Shown here: in pieces, positions 1 to 17,810 of the stretch
Numbering within the stretch: the stretch's first letter is position 1
How the letters are laid out: each line of letters begins with the position of its first letter
Origin: Balanoglossus misakiensis
Lineage: Eukaryota > Hemichordata
Length of the DNA stretch: 64,000 bases
Assembly: GCA_040954595.2 (NCBI GenBank)
Contig: CM082581.2
Span: 7,502,001 to 7,566,000 of the forward strand
Direction: 5' to 3'
Notes under the pieces: generated by a model
Databases searched by the model: none
What the model was told of the DNA's origin: nothing
Seen by the model: only the letters and a program-made list of their open reading frames with translations
Program-made: the position numbers and the translations under genes

Positions 1-2592
1 AAATACCTCTGTACGTGAACACACCCATTACGATCATTTTAATTCAATGTCAGTATCATTATAATATGTACTGACACACTACACATATGTAAACCCAGTT
101 TTATGAATATTATACAAATCAGGGTAATTCTTGACAAGCTCAGTAGAAATAAGTACATGTAACATACTGGCTGAAACCAGGTGTACCTTAATCTTGGTTC
201 ATTGGCATTAAGATCATCATCAAGTACACGTTTATAATTAATACATGTATGTCCCAATAAAGTGCATTTTTACAACATGTGGGTCAATTAGTCCAAATAT
301 TTAAGTGATCTTAGATTACTCAAACTGTGTTCAGCAGCACTGCAAAATATATACTGATTTCCTGTACAAACAACATACCACAAGTACAATGTAAAAAGGA
401 GTATCAATCTGAGACTATTACTGTATGTCAGAATGTAGTCCAAGAACATGCCACATGATGTAAATCATGAAATCTGACTTTTAGCCTAATAAACATTGTA
501 TGTATGAATTACAGTAGCTTTTAATGTTAATCTATTGAGACTTGTTCTGGAAGAGAATATTACCACGCTATTCACTTAACAGAAATATGTTGAAATGTCT
601 TAGCAATAATTCAATCCATTTCAGTGAATAAAATCAATTACTGTGTTGCCGCTCCATACCTTTGAAATGCAGACAGTTTTATATGTCTTGAAAAAAGAAT
701 GTGGTGCATTTTGTTCTCCTAGTTCCTTCTCTGTCTGAGAGAATCTTATTGCAAAATTTTACAAAGTAAATAATCAATGGTTTGTTTTTGAAAATATTGC
801 CGGTATGAAACCATTTGGCAAGTTACAGGGTGAATTTTAACATTTGTCCTATTGGTTGCTGCTGAAGACATACTAGTAAATTGTAAGCTTGGTTGATTGA
901 CTGAAAAACAAACTGTTAGCCAGACTTGTTGATCACAAAAAGGCTGAACACATTTCCTATATATGTCATAATATTGAGCTACAAATAATTTCTGTACCAT
1001 ATTGAATTAGAATATATTATTGAAACTGTCGTATCCCTTATAAAACGTTAAACATCACGGATCGGGAATGATAAAGACACTATATGACGATTTTAATAGC
1101 AGACAGGAAATAATACACTAGTGAAGTATAAGGGTATAATCTGTGAACTGCAACCATCTGCAACTATGTCTCGCCAGATACAACAAGGGGATATTAACCT
1201 CGAAGGTCGAGACGTAGTTTGAGAGTTGATTGATCATCACACGTAAACACGCAGGGTTGCAATCAACACGGTAAACAAGAAGTTACCCCATCGCTACTGT
1301 GCAGCACTGGCCAGCATGCATGACTGCTGTGTGGACTGTCTTCTCTGTAATGTACAGTAATTGTAATGCATATTTCTCGTTGTCAAGATTTCAAACACGA
1401 GTGAAATCTTTATGGCTCTCTCAACATCGGGGATAAACGGAGCGAATTTTAGAATGTCTTATAGAAATACCCATTGTTACTCACCCTTCAATCCGGTTGG
1501 AAGCGACAAACCGTGAAATTTTAGCAATATTTTTCTACCCCATGTCGACGGCATAACATAGCCAATAAACATAAATTGCATATTTCTTTCTAAGCATGCG
1601 TGGTGACCTTTGACCAGGACATTTAGAATTTGACCGGTTAAAAACGAATTGATCAAAATTTACTGGTAATTTGATGAGTGATACCTTTATATCGGATAAA
1701 GTGGTTGTTTTGTGAAGACGGATCGTTTCAATATAAATTACTATAGAAGTGAACACATTTTAAATGCATTTCCCATAATGAAAATATGTACCTGCCTAGT
1801 GAATCAGTCTCTTGGCCCATAATGCACTATTAAGACCCTTCAGGTTTGTCATTAATAGTCTACGGAGCCATTTTGAAAGATGTGATGTGTATGAACAGAT
1901 GAAGAAAAAGGTTTGGTATTATTAACTTGAGGTTGTCCTTGCTGACATTGAAAATAACCTTCTCTTGTATACTCCTGTTACTGTTCATGCGATTGCCGGT
2001 TGAATATTCTTTCCAAAACCATAAAAACGGTCAAAATTGCTGCTCACAGACACTTATTTCATCTTCGACAACGCTGACTGTGAGTGGAGGGGTGTGTGTA
2101 CAAATTTATTTTGCTAAATCATGTTTACAAAAATAAATGACCTTAGTCCATATGACATCTGATAAACGCAGTAACATGTCAGTAATCTTGAGCGTTACAG
2201 AGTGCGTTAAGGAGACTTCTGAACGATGCCACGGTGGTCGTATTCAGGGTGGATCCCCGAACAGCGCTCTGCCAAGTTGTTGCACATCTTTCAAATTCTA
2301 GCAATATTTGTCGATCTGTAGGGGGGGGGGGGGGGGGGGGGGGTTATAACAGCCGGTGATTTGATCAGTACGCTGTAGCACAAATCGCAAGGGCGATTGC
2401 ACTTACGCCTCTTATCTACTGTCCACAAAGTCGCTTTACCACAATATCCTATTGGTATCTGTGCAATGCAATATGTAAAAGTGAAACTGAGTAATACAAT
2501 ATGGTATCAACAAATGAAATGTGCATAACGTGCAATTTCTGCATTCTTTCAGAATTTTAACTTTCACTGCATATGGTGTGAACAAGAGAAAA
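1..2592. other. Upstream intergenic DNA, no gene seen
   Basis: I see no open frame with family resemblance or convincing splice structure here. The sequence is AT-rich. It contains a 23-base G run at 2321-2343 and could hold 3' UTR of a gene beyond the left edge or the AUP1 promoter, but nothing in it supports a specific call. Confidence 0.5.
2321..2343. repeat. Poly-G homopolymer run (23 bases)
   Basis: Uninterrupted run of 23 G about 250 bp upstream of the AUP1 start codon. Such runs are length-unstable, may form G-quadruplex on the + strand, and the exact count in an assembly is unreliable. Confidence 0.9.
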
Positions 2593-5352
2593 ATGGGATC
2601 TCCAGATATAGCACAGTTGTTTGACAGTTCAAGGTATCTATTGAAAAGATTGAATTTTACTTTTCTTTCAGATTTTTTGTTCAGAAAATCAGTTTCAAGC
2701 CAAGTCTCAGTATTTGCAAAATATGGTTCATTTATTTAAATGATAAAATTTTATGTCTCTTGCAGGTTCCAGGGTGGTGGAAGTCTGGTGGTGATATTTT
2801 TCTACTTTCCCCTCGGCTTGATTCTTGCCCTGCTTCGTATTTTTATCGGTTTACAGGTGTTCCTTATATCATGCATATTGCCCAAATTCTTCATGATAAG
2901 AAGGTGAGTAATAATCAACCTCATTTATTGATATGCCAGATGTTTGCTTCTTGAATTATTCATGTATGCCAAATCATTCCTAACATCTCAAATTCATTTC
3001 CCCTTCAGTGTGGTCTTACGGGTGATGTGTGGAGTGCTTGGTCTGGTGGTGACAACAGAAGGCTTCGAAAACCGACACAAAGATGCTCCAGTTTTAGTCA
3101 CAAATCACATCTCCCCACTGGATCACTTGGCTGTTGATCTGGTCTTGCCGTCAGTTATGGTAAGTACTTGTGTAGATTTCAATGTAGTTAAGAGCCCTTT
3201 CTGTCAGATACTATAGACAGGGGTCTAAACTACTAATACATTGAAATCTACAGACATGCATAGAAATTCCATAAACATTCATGAAGAATTATGTACGCTA
3301 TAGAATCAAATAGTGGATGTCTATAGAATTTTTTTTAAGGGATAGACTTGCACAAGTGACCCTAAAAATTGGAAGGTAACATTGCTCTCTTGTTTCTGAT
3401 TAGCCAAGTGTTTGGGATCTGCCGTGGGCGTTGATGTGGGCCCTTGGATACAGAGACATGGGAGCCAAACGCGGCAGAGAGGTCCTCATAACAAAAGCCA
3501 AGGAACACTGCGAAGAATCGTCAACCCCCTTACTTACCCATCCTGAAGGTGCTACTACCAATGGAAAGAAAGCTTTGTTGAAATTTAGGTGAGTGGCCAA
3601 GGCAACTGTAGTCAGCAAGATGTTCAAATAATCAGATAATTCTGACTCGCCTGTCCATTTTATGTTAGATCTGCCTCATTTCTTACAAGTCTTGCTTTTT
3701 ATCTTGACAGCACATGGCCATTTTCATTGGATCAACCCGTTCAGCCCATACTAGTGACAGTGAAGAGACCTCTGATTGGGATCAATACATCAACGCTTGG
3801 CAGTCGATGGTGGCAAGACGTCTTCTGGTTCTTTTTCTCCCCAATTTCCATCTTTCATCTCAGGTATGTACACACAGTGCACCTGCAAACAGCGCCCTCA
3901 TGGGGCATTGTTGTAGTTTGATCATCCATAATAGGCAAAGAAAGCTTTACCAGTACATTGTATACAAATCATCATAATTGCATATGGTTTCTAATATTAA
4001 ATTTGATTCGAACATACCAAAGTCACCTTTCTATTATTGTACTCAGGTTTTTACCAGTCATGGCTGTTGCAGAGCCGGAATCTGTGGAAGAATTTACCAA
4101 GAAAGTCCAAGGGGTTATGGCCAGGGAACTCAACGTCATCTCGACAAGCTTTACATCTGCCGACAAAGTTGAATATGCAAAGAGAGTGTTATTCAAACCA
4201 CGAACAACTCCAGGTAAATATGCACAGGATATGCGTATTCCAGAATGGATAGTCTTGGCCATTGGGCATTATGCTGTTATCAAATTATAGCCAGTTTATA
4301 AGTACATGTACACTTATTCTGAGATATCTCAGAATGGCCCAGATACTTGTTGGGAGAGACTAACCCAGTAAATCTATTGTCCATGTTCTACAGGCGCTGT
4401 GAGAAGAACGCAGCCTCCATTACAGTCGCAACAGCAAAGAAGTGCACCTTCCTCAAGATTTACATCGTCATTACCAAGTACAAGCACTGGTGGTTCCACT
4501 GACAGACTTGGTGTCATGGTCAAACAAGTACAAGAAGTCCTTCCACACGTCCCGGCAGATGTCATCAGAAAAGACCTTAGTAAGTTGTCCCGGCGTGCAG
4601 CAAGCATGTTGTAGTTTCAGATGTAAAACAGAAAATCATTTGAAAACTTGTCTACGGGAGAAAGTGGTGGGGCTGGTTTGGAGACGTGAAACTTTCTCTG
4701 AAAAGTTAAAACAAAGCTGCGGTTCTCGTATAACATGTTGTACTGTCATTGAATTGCAGATTCCACACAGTGTGTCGACACCACAATTACAAACATACTG
4801 GAAGAAAAAGTGAAGTTCACTCCTGTGGCTACAGCGGCACCAGAAAAGAAAACCCCCTCAGCAAGGTCACCTAGCGAAGAGTTAGAAGGAGCCACAGCCT
4901 TGCCTTGTGCAGTCGAACAATCAGCAGGGTCACCCAGTGTAAGTAGAGGGTGACTTCTATATGCTGGTTACAGCCCCTATTAATATTAAGATGGGTTACA
5001 ACCGTAATTAGGAAACTTAGGGTAATTGTCCATGATAACACGAGAATGTCTTCTTTCTCTTCTTTTCTCAGTCAACCAAATTTTCAGCGGATTCTTTCTC
5101 CAGACTTGCTGCTGAGAGGCAGATGTCTTTCAAAGAGAGAAAACAAGCGCTATACGAGATTGCCAGGCGGTAAGACTCTTCGATTTAGGCCTTGCACATT
5201 ATGACCACCAGTATTCTACACTTTGGGCATTTACTGTTGCTTCTATTGCTGGTCGATCAGTCTGGCTTGGTACACATGTACTGCATCAAAAATGACAACT
5301 GCAATTTTCACTACCTTGCAGGAGGTACAGAGAAAGACATGGTTTGCTGTGA
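2593..5352 (+). CDS. AUP1: AUP1-like lipid droplet-regulating VLDL assembly factor (10 exons, 442 aa)
   Basis: AUP1 is a monotopic ER/lipid-droplet protein that recruits the E2 enzyme UBE2G2 for ER-associated degradation. Exons: 2593-2633, 2766-2903, 3009-3159, 3404-3588, 3711-3863, 4047-4213, 4394-4579, 4760-4938, 5072-5169, 5322-5352. All have GT-AG introns and join in one frame. Visible in order: a short N-terminus (MGSPDIAQLFDSSR); a hydrophobic hairpin segment at residues ~20-58; an acyltransferase-like domain with the H-x4-D motif NHISPLD (H93, D98) and a later HPEG block; a CUE domain beginning about VKQVQEVLPHVP; and the C-terminal UBE2G2-binding region (QMSFKERKQALYEIARR). The length is close to the human protein. 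The start matches the family N-terminus. Unlike human AUP1, which has degenerate block residues (FPEE), this protein keeps HPEG, so acyltransferase activity is conceivable (inference). It is tail-to-tail with PSTK. Confidence 0.93.
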
Positions 5353-5676
5353 AGATGGCCGCTTGCAGTGAGCTTGGTCACAACCCAGTGGCAGTATGAT
5401 GGATCTGTCTGGAAGAATCTTGTAAAACTGACAAGGAAACACCTGACATCTATGAAAGGAGTGACTAGATTTTAACCGTGATAATAAATTGCGACAAACA
5501 ATTTACTGTCTTGCATCAGGTGCGGCAATCAAGAGTTTTGATAGTGCCACTTTTTCAAACAGATTATAATTCCTTTAACATAAACGTTGTTTATAAAAGC
5601 CACAAAATGTATAGATTTATGTGGAACTTCTGACCCGTCTTAATTATCGTGCAGGACAAAAAAAAATATTTTATAT

Positions 5677-5682
5677 AATAAA
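5677..5682 (+). terminator. Candidate AUP1 poly(A) signal
   Basis: Canonical AATAAA 325 bp after the AUP1 stop codon; an alternative hexamer lies at 5483-5488. Which is used cannot be told from sequence. Confidence 0.45.
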
Positions 5683-5724
5683 GAAGATTACCTTCCATTT
5701 AAAGACATCGGACTGTAATTAAGA

Positions 5725-5730
5725 TTTATT
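5725..5730 (-). terminator. Candidate PSTK poly(A) signal
   Basis: AATAAA on the minus strand (TTTATT on +), about 200 bp beyond the PSTK stop codon. Confidence 0.4.
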
Positions 5731-5925
5731 TTCAATAACATGCAGATAGTCACCTTGCTAGAAACTAGAGAGACCATGGACAGTGTTTGAAGGTTGAGAT
5801 CAAGATGGTCAAGTGATGCGTACGAGCCAGTGTATGTTGCCATAAACCAGAAATAAACATATGTATATCATAATAAATCATTGGTGTCAGAAATTTTCTT
5901 TAAAAGATACTAAAGTACACATATG

Positions 5926-8249
5926 TCAATGTAAACCTTCACATAAATGCTTGTATCTCTCTTGAAAAAGGCAAGTAACCTGTAGAGTCAGATCCGACAG
6001 CCAATCACCACTGTCGCCTGCAGCACTGACATTCAGTTGCTCCTGGCAGAGGCCTTCCCTGAAATCTAGTTGTACTTTGTGATTCCTGATGTCCTCCAGA
6101 ATTTGATTCTTAAGCATTGATACTTTGCCACCAAGCTCTTTTAAAGTCTTCTTGGGAAGTCCTGGTGCAGCTGTGAAAGAATGAATTTGTTTCTGGGTCA
6201 GTTAACCCTTGCACATTCTATCCACTGGACACAAACCCCATTGACATCCCACACCAAAGCCTAACTAATAATTGGTGGATAAATGTCCAGGGGGGTAACC
6301 ATCCTGATAATGGACTTTGAAGTTGCAGCTCTGAAACAACATCATAAATCACCTTTTGCCTGTTTCATAGACTCTGCTACACATTTCCTCAATATTTGAT
6401 CGGCTTGATAGATAACACTGGCTGCAATGGCTTTCATAGATGCCTCCTGAAAAAAGAGACCAAAATGCACTTAGTACAACAACTTACCTTTGATGAAGTA
6501 TAATTGTTTCTCCATACACTCTACTAAAAATCTCAACAACTTTTGTTCATTCTGTCGAGTTTTCTGGTTTTCTTACGCTTTGGTATTTTTATAACCATAG
6601 TGGACAATTTTCAATATCTTGGGATGACCTTTGGTTTAATACCTTTTCAGCAGTATTTTCTTCCTCCAGAGGTGGTACAGGATCACTAACAGCCATCCTG
6701 ATAAGATTCCATACACCCTCCATGGTATCTTGGTCTGCCTCTTCAACTGTACTAATTGTTATGTTTTTCGTCTCCCATGGATATTTGGCCGCATCTGGTA
6801 CTTCCAGTTTTGTGTCCATGGCAACTAGCGTGTCATCAGAAATGGGTTCCTGCCTGTGCTGATTTCTCTCCTTGGCAACATTAAAGGGACAATGTACATG
6901 TATCTCGCAAAATCCAAGATTGTCTGAAAAAAGTGCAACATGGCATTGGTTGCTAACTTCATTGCTCAAGTATCAGGAATACACACATGGGCATTCATAA
7001 GAGTTTTCTAATCCATACCACAGTTTCAAAGTCTATTGGGGAATCTTGCATAGCTTTACTATGCATGTGGTTATTGTCCTTTACATTCATATGCGCCGGT
7101 CCTCGGATAAACACATCTTGGGTAGGTGACTGTTATATACCTTTTTTTCAGATTGTATTGGGTCAGGTGGTACAACTACAAATACCAAATGTCCACTGCA
7201 CAACTACTATTTACAGTATTGCAGTGAGAAAAATCGCATACTCACATTTCCTGGCCATCTGATAATATTCGTATCTCATACTTCTATAAAACATATTGTC
7301 ATCAATGACATAAAATGTGAATCCTTCAAGCTCCGCATCACAAGGGCCAACTTGATCAGGGTGACCTTTCCTCTTGACTCTCTCACCAAGCCGTTGATCG
7401 AAGTCCCTGGCTATCGTACTTTTGGAGTCAGTTGCCTGAACATCAGAGGTGCACAGGTTGGACGCCAGACAATTTTTGGCCACAAGCTTCTCAACACACT
7501 GCAGTAAATTACCCCGGAGCTGTTTCCATGTCAGACCATTCACCTTAAATCCAAACGCATACCATTATATCAGGATATGCACACACACACCTGGTTTTGA
7601 TGGCAAAATGCATATAATTTGTAACTTTCCTTCTTTCACCTGAACAGTCATTCACTATTCAACAGGGGCTTTTTTTACAGGGCAGAGTAAAATTCTGTTC
7701 ATAGCTCATTGCTTTTTGTCAGGCGTGGCTAATATGGAAAATACTTTATGTAAAATTTGAAGGCAGGTCAACCATGGAAATTACTTTTATTGTTTGTTGG
7801 AATGTATGTATAAGATTTGATTATTATGCAAGTGTCTGTATACGTGTCTAGCTGTGGAATCACAGTTGTTTGGGGGAGGGGGTCGTCTGCTGGTTGGGAA
7901 ACCAGCAGAGACTTCCCCCCCCCCCCCCCAGCTTTCCATTCCACCTGACCGTGTTCATGAGAAACAAAGCATCATAATGGAAAACTCTGGTCTCGTGTTG
8001 CATTTAAATACGACATAAAATTCAAGTAATGTTTCTCACTTGAAGTGCACCCACGGTCCCACTTGCACTACCATGCGTTTCATCAAAACTCAGATTGTTA
8101 GGGATGAAGTCATCATAACAAATGTGGTATATTGTCGCTGGATGCAAATCCTGAGGACAGTCAAGTTTTTCAACAAACTGTGTTTTCCCGACTCCCGGTA
8201 AGCCACACAAAACAACTAATGATTCGTGACATTGTCTGTTATCAGTCAT
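5926..8249 (-). CDS. PSTK: L-seryl-tRNA(Sec) kinase (5 exons, 375 aa)
   Basis: PSTK phosphorylates Ser-tRNA(Sec) to Sep-tRNA(Sec), which SEPSECS then converts to selenocysteyl-tRNA. Exons in transcript order: 8249-8040, 7543-7246, 6923-6643, 6446-6353, 6170-5926. They join in one frame of 375 aa (human about 348). Seen: a P-loop GLPGVGKT at residues 16-23; the YDD motif of strand 2; the block VIDDNMFYRSMRYEYYQMA followed, across an exon junction, by RKYNLGFCEIHVHCP, characteristic of PSTK; an RN pair on the lid; and a helical C-terminal tRNA-binding half (ASMKAIAASVIYQADQILRK) spanning exons 4-5. The start is the first in-frame ATG before the P-loop. PSTK is head-to-head with ETF1 and tail-to-tail with AUP1. 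Its presence implies the organism retains selenocysteine synthesis. Confidence 0.93.
7888..7909. repeat. Small perfect hairpin in PSTK intron 1, next to a poly-C run
   Basis: CTGCTGGTT and AACCAGCAG form a 9-bp perfect stem around a 4-base loop. It is followed by a run of about 14 C near 7915-7929. It lies in the 496-bp first intron of PSTK. No function is evident. Confidence 0.6.
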
Positions 8250-9126
8250 TTCCCTTCGTTCTTCGTCTGTAACGCGTATGATAACGTGATATCAACATCA
8301 ACATCCAAATTCTTCACCCTCTCTGGGCGCGGCCATGTTGTTTCCTAAAGCATTCTGGGTAGGTCGTGTTTCTGACCTGAGCTGATAACGAAAATGTGTG
8401 AAATTAATGTCACGAGGTTATACCTATCGTTCCAAACGAAATAAAGCTTCTCTTTTTGGACAGAGTCATTTTTTTAAAAAGTTCGATGCTTCATTTGGCT
8501 GTATTTCAATTAACACGTCATAATTATTGACCTTGCTTGGACCAATCAAGGATTACCTTGCTACGCCGAGGACTAGGTTCGACCATTATATTGTTGGTGG
8601 AAACACGCCACGTTTTATTACAATATCCATGGTCGTTTTCTTATATTGAAATATGCAACAGATAAAAAAATATGTAAAATTAAAAAGCAGGGAATTATAC
8701 CAAACGAAGAAATGCGAGGGGCTTCGTAAGCGCAAAAGATACCAATCATGTCATTCGTCGAAATTCTGCACTTCCTCGTACAAAAATTCACTGGTCCTAT
8801 TCCATGACGAACTTCCGGTTTCATCACATGTCCGGATAAGGTGCAATCTTTTGCGCATCGTGTTGCTGAAAACTTGAGTCTGGATCCTTTGTTTTACCTA
8901 TTATCAACTACGATTCTGGACATTCGTTGTATATTTCAGGTTTTCTGATCGCCATACGCCGAATTTCGTGATTTCTTAGGAATATTACGACACAGGCTGC
9001 TGGTTTCGCGCCAAGGTTACGCATCGAATTTTTTGTCATTGTGACGAAGCTTCAACACGTTTTGATCTGCCTCGTGTTTGATACGATCACATCTCAACTT
9101 CTTAACTTGACCAAGTGGTTACGGAA
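8250..9126. promoter_or_regulatory. Divergent (bidirectional) promoter region between PSTK and ETF1
   Basis: An 877-bp spacer separates two outward-facing ATGs, so both promoters and 5' UTRs must lie here unless there are unseen upstream exons. Around 8327-8362 there is a GC-rich patch with a YY1-like GGCCATGTTG and a GCATTCTGGG core resembling ZNF143/SBS sites (CCCAGAATGC on the other strand). Both are common in TATA-less housekeeping promoters. Site identities are inferred from short motifs only. Confidence 0.5.
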
Positions 9127-13695
<4,569 letters not shown>

Positions 13696-16600
13696 ATGTT
13701 ATAGCTGCATCAACAGGTTACAACACACCTGGCTAATCTTATATTTGATGCCTTCGTGTTTAAAAAAAAATTATCGGAAAGAGGACTAAAACCCGCTCCC
13801 CCTGCCTGAGATTTGAAAACACCACATTTTTTTGTTGAAAAGTAAACCAAATTATGCAAATGTCATAATTAATGTTTTCGCTAATGATACCATGATGTCA
13901 AAGATTTGTGTAGTTGACTGAAATTGAAGCAAAATCACACCATGTTTTTTCTGATAGGCTCAATTGTTTGCTTTACTACAAAACTGAAATTTGATGAGAA
14001 GTAAGAGAACAGAGACGGCTGTTCATATATTACTACGAATATTTTCTTCAATTGTTTGAGAAAGTGCAAAAAAACCTGATTGTTGTGAGTGGCAGGGGAG
14101 TTGATGAAAATTTCTTTATTTTGTGGTGTTTGTTATAACAAAATAGTAGTCATTGCATCTAGATAATCCCATGTTTGTTCGAATTCGAATCCGATTTTGT
14201 TCTAGCCCCCATCAAAAACCAATGCCATGTGGTGCATGAGTAATTTCTTTTCCCATATTATTCCAACCCTTGTTTAATTGCTGAAGTATCAATACTGGAC
14301 AGTGAACTCTCAGTCCCTGCAAATTGTCAACAAGCCCCATCTCCCAATCCCCCCCCCCCCCTCTCAATAAAATGGACTTGTCATTTACTGCCATCGCAAG
14401 GACCCTCACAGATAGTTTGTAGTTGCCCTCGGAAATTTCAAGTGTCAATAACAGCGTGCTGCCAAGTCAGCAGTGAAACAGGTCAATGATACAAAAGGCA
14501 AAGAGAGGGTGACTACAATAATGCCTGTGTAGCGGCTCCCTTGTGAAATGTTTGGAAAAGTCAGAGATTGGCACAATCCGGCCAGGTGTGTTGTAACTTG
14601 TTGGTGCAGCGTGTGTAAATAGTATTAAACATGGTGCTCCATGAGCAGTGGACTTTTTCAAATATTTATATCATGTTTATTGCCATATTGACCAGCAAAA
14701 GACATTCACTTTTTCCCATTGTAGAAATAATGTGAATTTCCTAGGGCATTCTCTGAAATGTTTATTTTTGTAAGAAAAAAAACTTTTTAAAAACATACAG
14801 AAGTGACGACAATTTTTTGTATTTGGGAAAATGTGTGTTTTTGGGGGGTTGGTAGTGATCGGAAGCTAGTTCCATGGACTTTGTTTTTTATCAGATATGC
14901 TAATATGGTAGCATACCCCCTAAGCTGCTGGTAATATGGCAGTAAACATGAACACTGTGCAAGATACGATCGCAGAAAAATCTGCTTTTGACATGAGTTT
15001 CCTCAGAGGTTGAATCATGATACAATTAACCCGTAGTAGTCTGTGGATGTGTGCCACAGTTGATCAAGAAAAATGACATAAATTACACTTGTTCGATTCT
15101 GTAAACTGTATTCTAGTACACGGTGCACTGCCTGGTATGCAAGGTTTCTATGTTGAGATCACTTCAGTCGCTCAACAAGGATATCTTCTCGTTGAGTTTC
15201 TGAAACTCTGTAGAGGGTGATGTATCTGCGTCGACTTCTGACATGCTGACTGCACAACCGAACAGCATAAATGTATAATGGATTTACATTGCTTTTAATG
15301 GTGGCACCCATCTTGAATGCTTCCCATAATTCAGCTTGCTTGTGACGCCATCTTGTTCCAAGTGCGGACAAGATGGCCGCCACATACTGAGCTCTAAGCA
15401 CAGTGCAGTCAACCATAGAACGTCTCTTATTCTATTCGAAATGATTTTTCTGGATCATGTCTTGCACAATGGCTTTTGTAACAAGTACAAAGACAATGTA
15501 TATGGACTATGGAACTATTTTGTTTTATGTCTTGGACAAAGATTTTTAAAGGAAACATTTATTACTGTAAAACTTGTAAAGTATCTTTTCAGTACAAAGG
15601 AAGAAAGAAAGAAAAAATCCAGTAATTAAAAAAAATTGCAATTTTTTCCTAAACATGCAATATTCAGCAGTTTTCCCCTATAGAAGTTACTTTCCATATT
15701 GTGCTGAACTGCAGTGACTAATAATAATGTTGGTAGTTTTCCTGTGTAGAGAAGTTGAATTCCACATTTAGCTAAACTGCAATGTTTGGTAATGATATCC
15801 ATCATGTACAGTATGTTTTCAGTTTGAGTGGGTAAAAATCTGACCAGTGAAGACCAGTTAGACTCGGAAGCAGATCGCAAAAGCATGCTTTAAAATCCTG
15901 ACATGAAAATACAAGTGTTTGTTACTTGATAGCGAACAAAAGATTGGTCGATCGTGCATGCAGAAAATGTGTTTTCACAAAAAACTCTCTCCGTTTGGGA
16001 TTGTACAAGTATCGATTCATTCACAGACAGTACACTTTTATTTTCTTTCTCAGGAAATGCATGAGCCAATATTTGGCCGACCAGAGATTTCTTCTTGAAT
16101 TTCATTGCGTCCCACGGTAACTCTCACAATGCGTATTCAGAAAATTTGGAGCAACATGTAACTTTCCGAGACTTGTTGCAAACAGGTTCAAAGAGCAAAT
16201 CAACATTGCGATGGGGGAGGGAGGGGAACTGTAAGGGACAGTAGGCATTCTCTCCAGTCAATTGGGCAACTGAGCTGTATTCTGTGATCTTTATGAGATT
16301 ATAATAAACTTCACATCCGTTTAAAGCCCAAGGAAGATGCTTTTTATGCATTTTGCTTTTCATTTCAATTTTACTCACTGCCTTGTAAACTTCTCCTTTT
16401 AGCAATTTATTCAGTGTTGGTGATGACATTACCACTATGTACCAAATTCAAAATCGATTTCCATCATTACACCGAGATATTATTTCTGCCCAGGAATGAA
16501 TCCATGCCTTTGTTGTACAGCTGTATACCAAGCAGGCATGGATCTCCATGGGTACAATAACATGACATAGCTTATGTTTGAAACTAAGAGAGACTATTAT

Positions 16601-17187
16601 TTGGGTATACATGTACCAGGGGGAGAAGGGGCAAAGCATATATGAGCAGCATTTAATACATTCCTGTTACCATTAAAGTGCCGTTGAGTAAATTTGAACT
16701 CTTATGTAAGCTAAACCTGGTCTCTATGGGAGATTACCAGCAAATGGTATAGTACAGTGTAATTCCTAGTACTTTTATTTTTATTTTTGGTGCACTACAA
16801 TAGATCAAGTTTCTCGCGATCTTTCTCGCTTTCTTTTTCTTACAGTGGGGTTAGTATACACCTTTCTGGCATTGAGTTATGTAACTAGACAGTAACTCGC
16901 TAATACCAGCAGTTTTGTTTGTAAATGATGCTGAACTGATCATGACTTGTATGAAAGCAACCTGTAATTTCTGACCTTTTACCGTTAGATTTAAGCTTTG
17001 TATTCCTATCGAAGCGCAAACCACTGTTCTCCTGTTCAGAGATTTGACATGTGCTTTGCTGCATACACTTTTGGAAGTTCATGGGTGGATGGATATTTTT
17101 TTGGTTTTTGTCAATTTTAATGTGCTGAGCCCCATGTATCATTGTTTATCTCTGTAAATAAGTTACCCTTTGGCATTGTCAAATAAA
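13696..17187 (+). other. Probable long 3' UTR of ETF1
   Basis: No coding exon is seen between the ETF1 stop and the AATAAA at 17182-17187. The stretch is AT-rich with many short tracts, and vertebrate ETF1 also has a multi-kilobase 3' UTR. Inside, CCATCTTGT and ACAAGATGG at 15349-15377 form a short inverted repeat with a YY1-type AAGATGGCCGCC. The extent of the UTR is inferred. Confidence 0.45.
17182..17187 (+). terminator. Candidate distal ETF1 poly(A) signal
   Basis: AATAAA followed by a TGTGTT-type GU-rich patch near 17229-17242, a pattern typical of a cleavage/polyadenylation site. Use by ETF1 is inferred from position. Confidence 0.4.
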
Positions 17188-17810
17188 AAGATCTGAATGC
17201 AATGAACAACTATTAAATCTTGCTGTTCCGTGTCGTTGTGTTCTGATGGTGCGATGACACCAGGTGGGTATTCAGACCGCACACAATATAACATTCAGGA
17301 TACATGGCTGTATTGTTTGATCAACCTGACCGCATTCATTGAAACGTTCATGGAACAATAGCTACAACTTGCTGTTTTATTCCATAACGCGCACAATTTT
17401 ACAGTACTGAGCATCACAGGAAAACTTGGAATAAGCTGGCAGTATGATGGGACAGCAATGAACATGTCAGAGACCACCTGATGTTATCAAGACAGTCGTA
17501 CCTCAGACACCCCCCTCCCCAAATGGTGCATAAAGGATGGTATACTATATTATGGGTATGATCTCTTCAGAATTCCATGCCGCAATTAAGCATAAATACA
17601 ATGCAACTATAATATTTTTCTCACTTGAAAACTACCTGCATGGGCTGTTTCTACATTTGTACCAATGGGTATTCACATATTAGAGTCTATCTATTAAAGT
17701 GATTGATTATTGCCAGTTTCTGAAATGCTAAGGGTCCTATTATTGCTCGTAAAGTACGCTACCAAAAGCGACACGCATGGCTGATCAAGGTGACAGTGTC
17801 CTAAAAGTAC

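Larger units (their letters stand above)
5353..5925. other. Convergent 3' ends of AUP1 and PSTK
   Basis: This 573-bp spacer holds the 3' UTRs of two genes read toward each other. AATAAA hexamers on the + strand lie at 5483-5488 and 5677-5682, and one on the - strand at 5725-5730. The two 3' ends may therefore lie within about 50 bp of each other or overlap. Confidence 0.6.

Noticed and set aside
14165-14200. tRNA B-box-like GGTTCGA-type word (TTCGAATTCGAATCC)
   Set aside because: No cloverleaf or A box could be built around it. No tRNA gene was recognised anywhere in the window.
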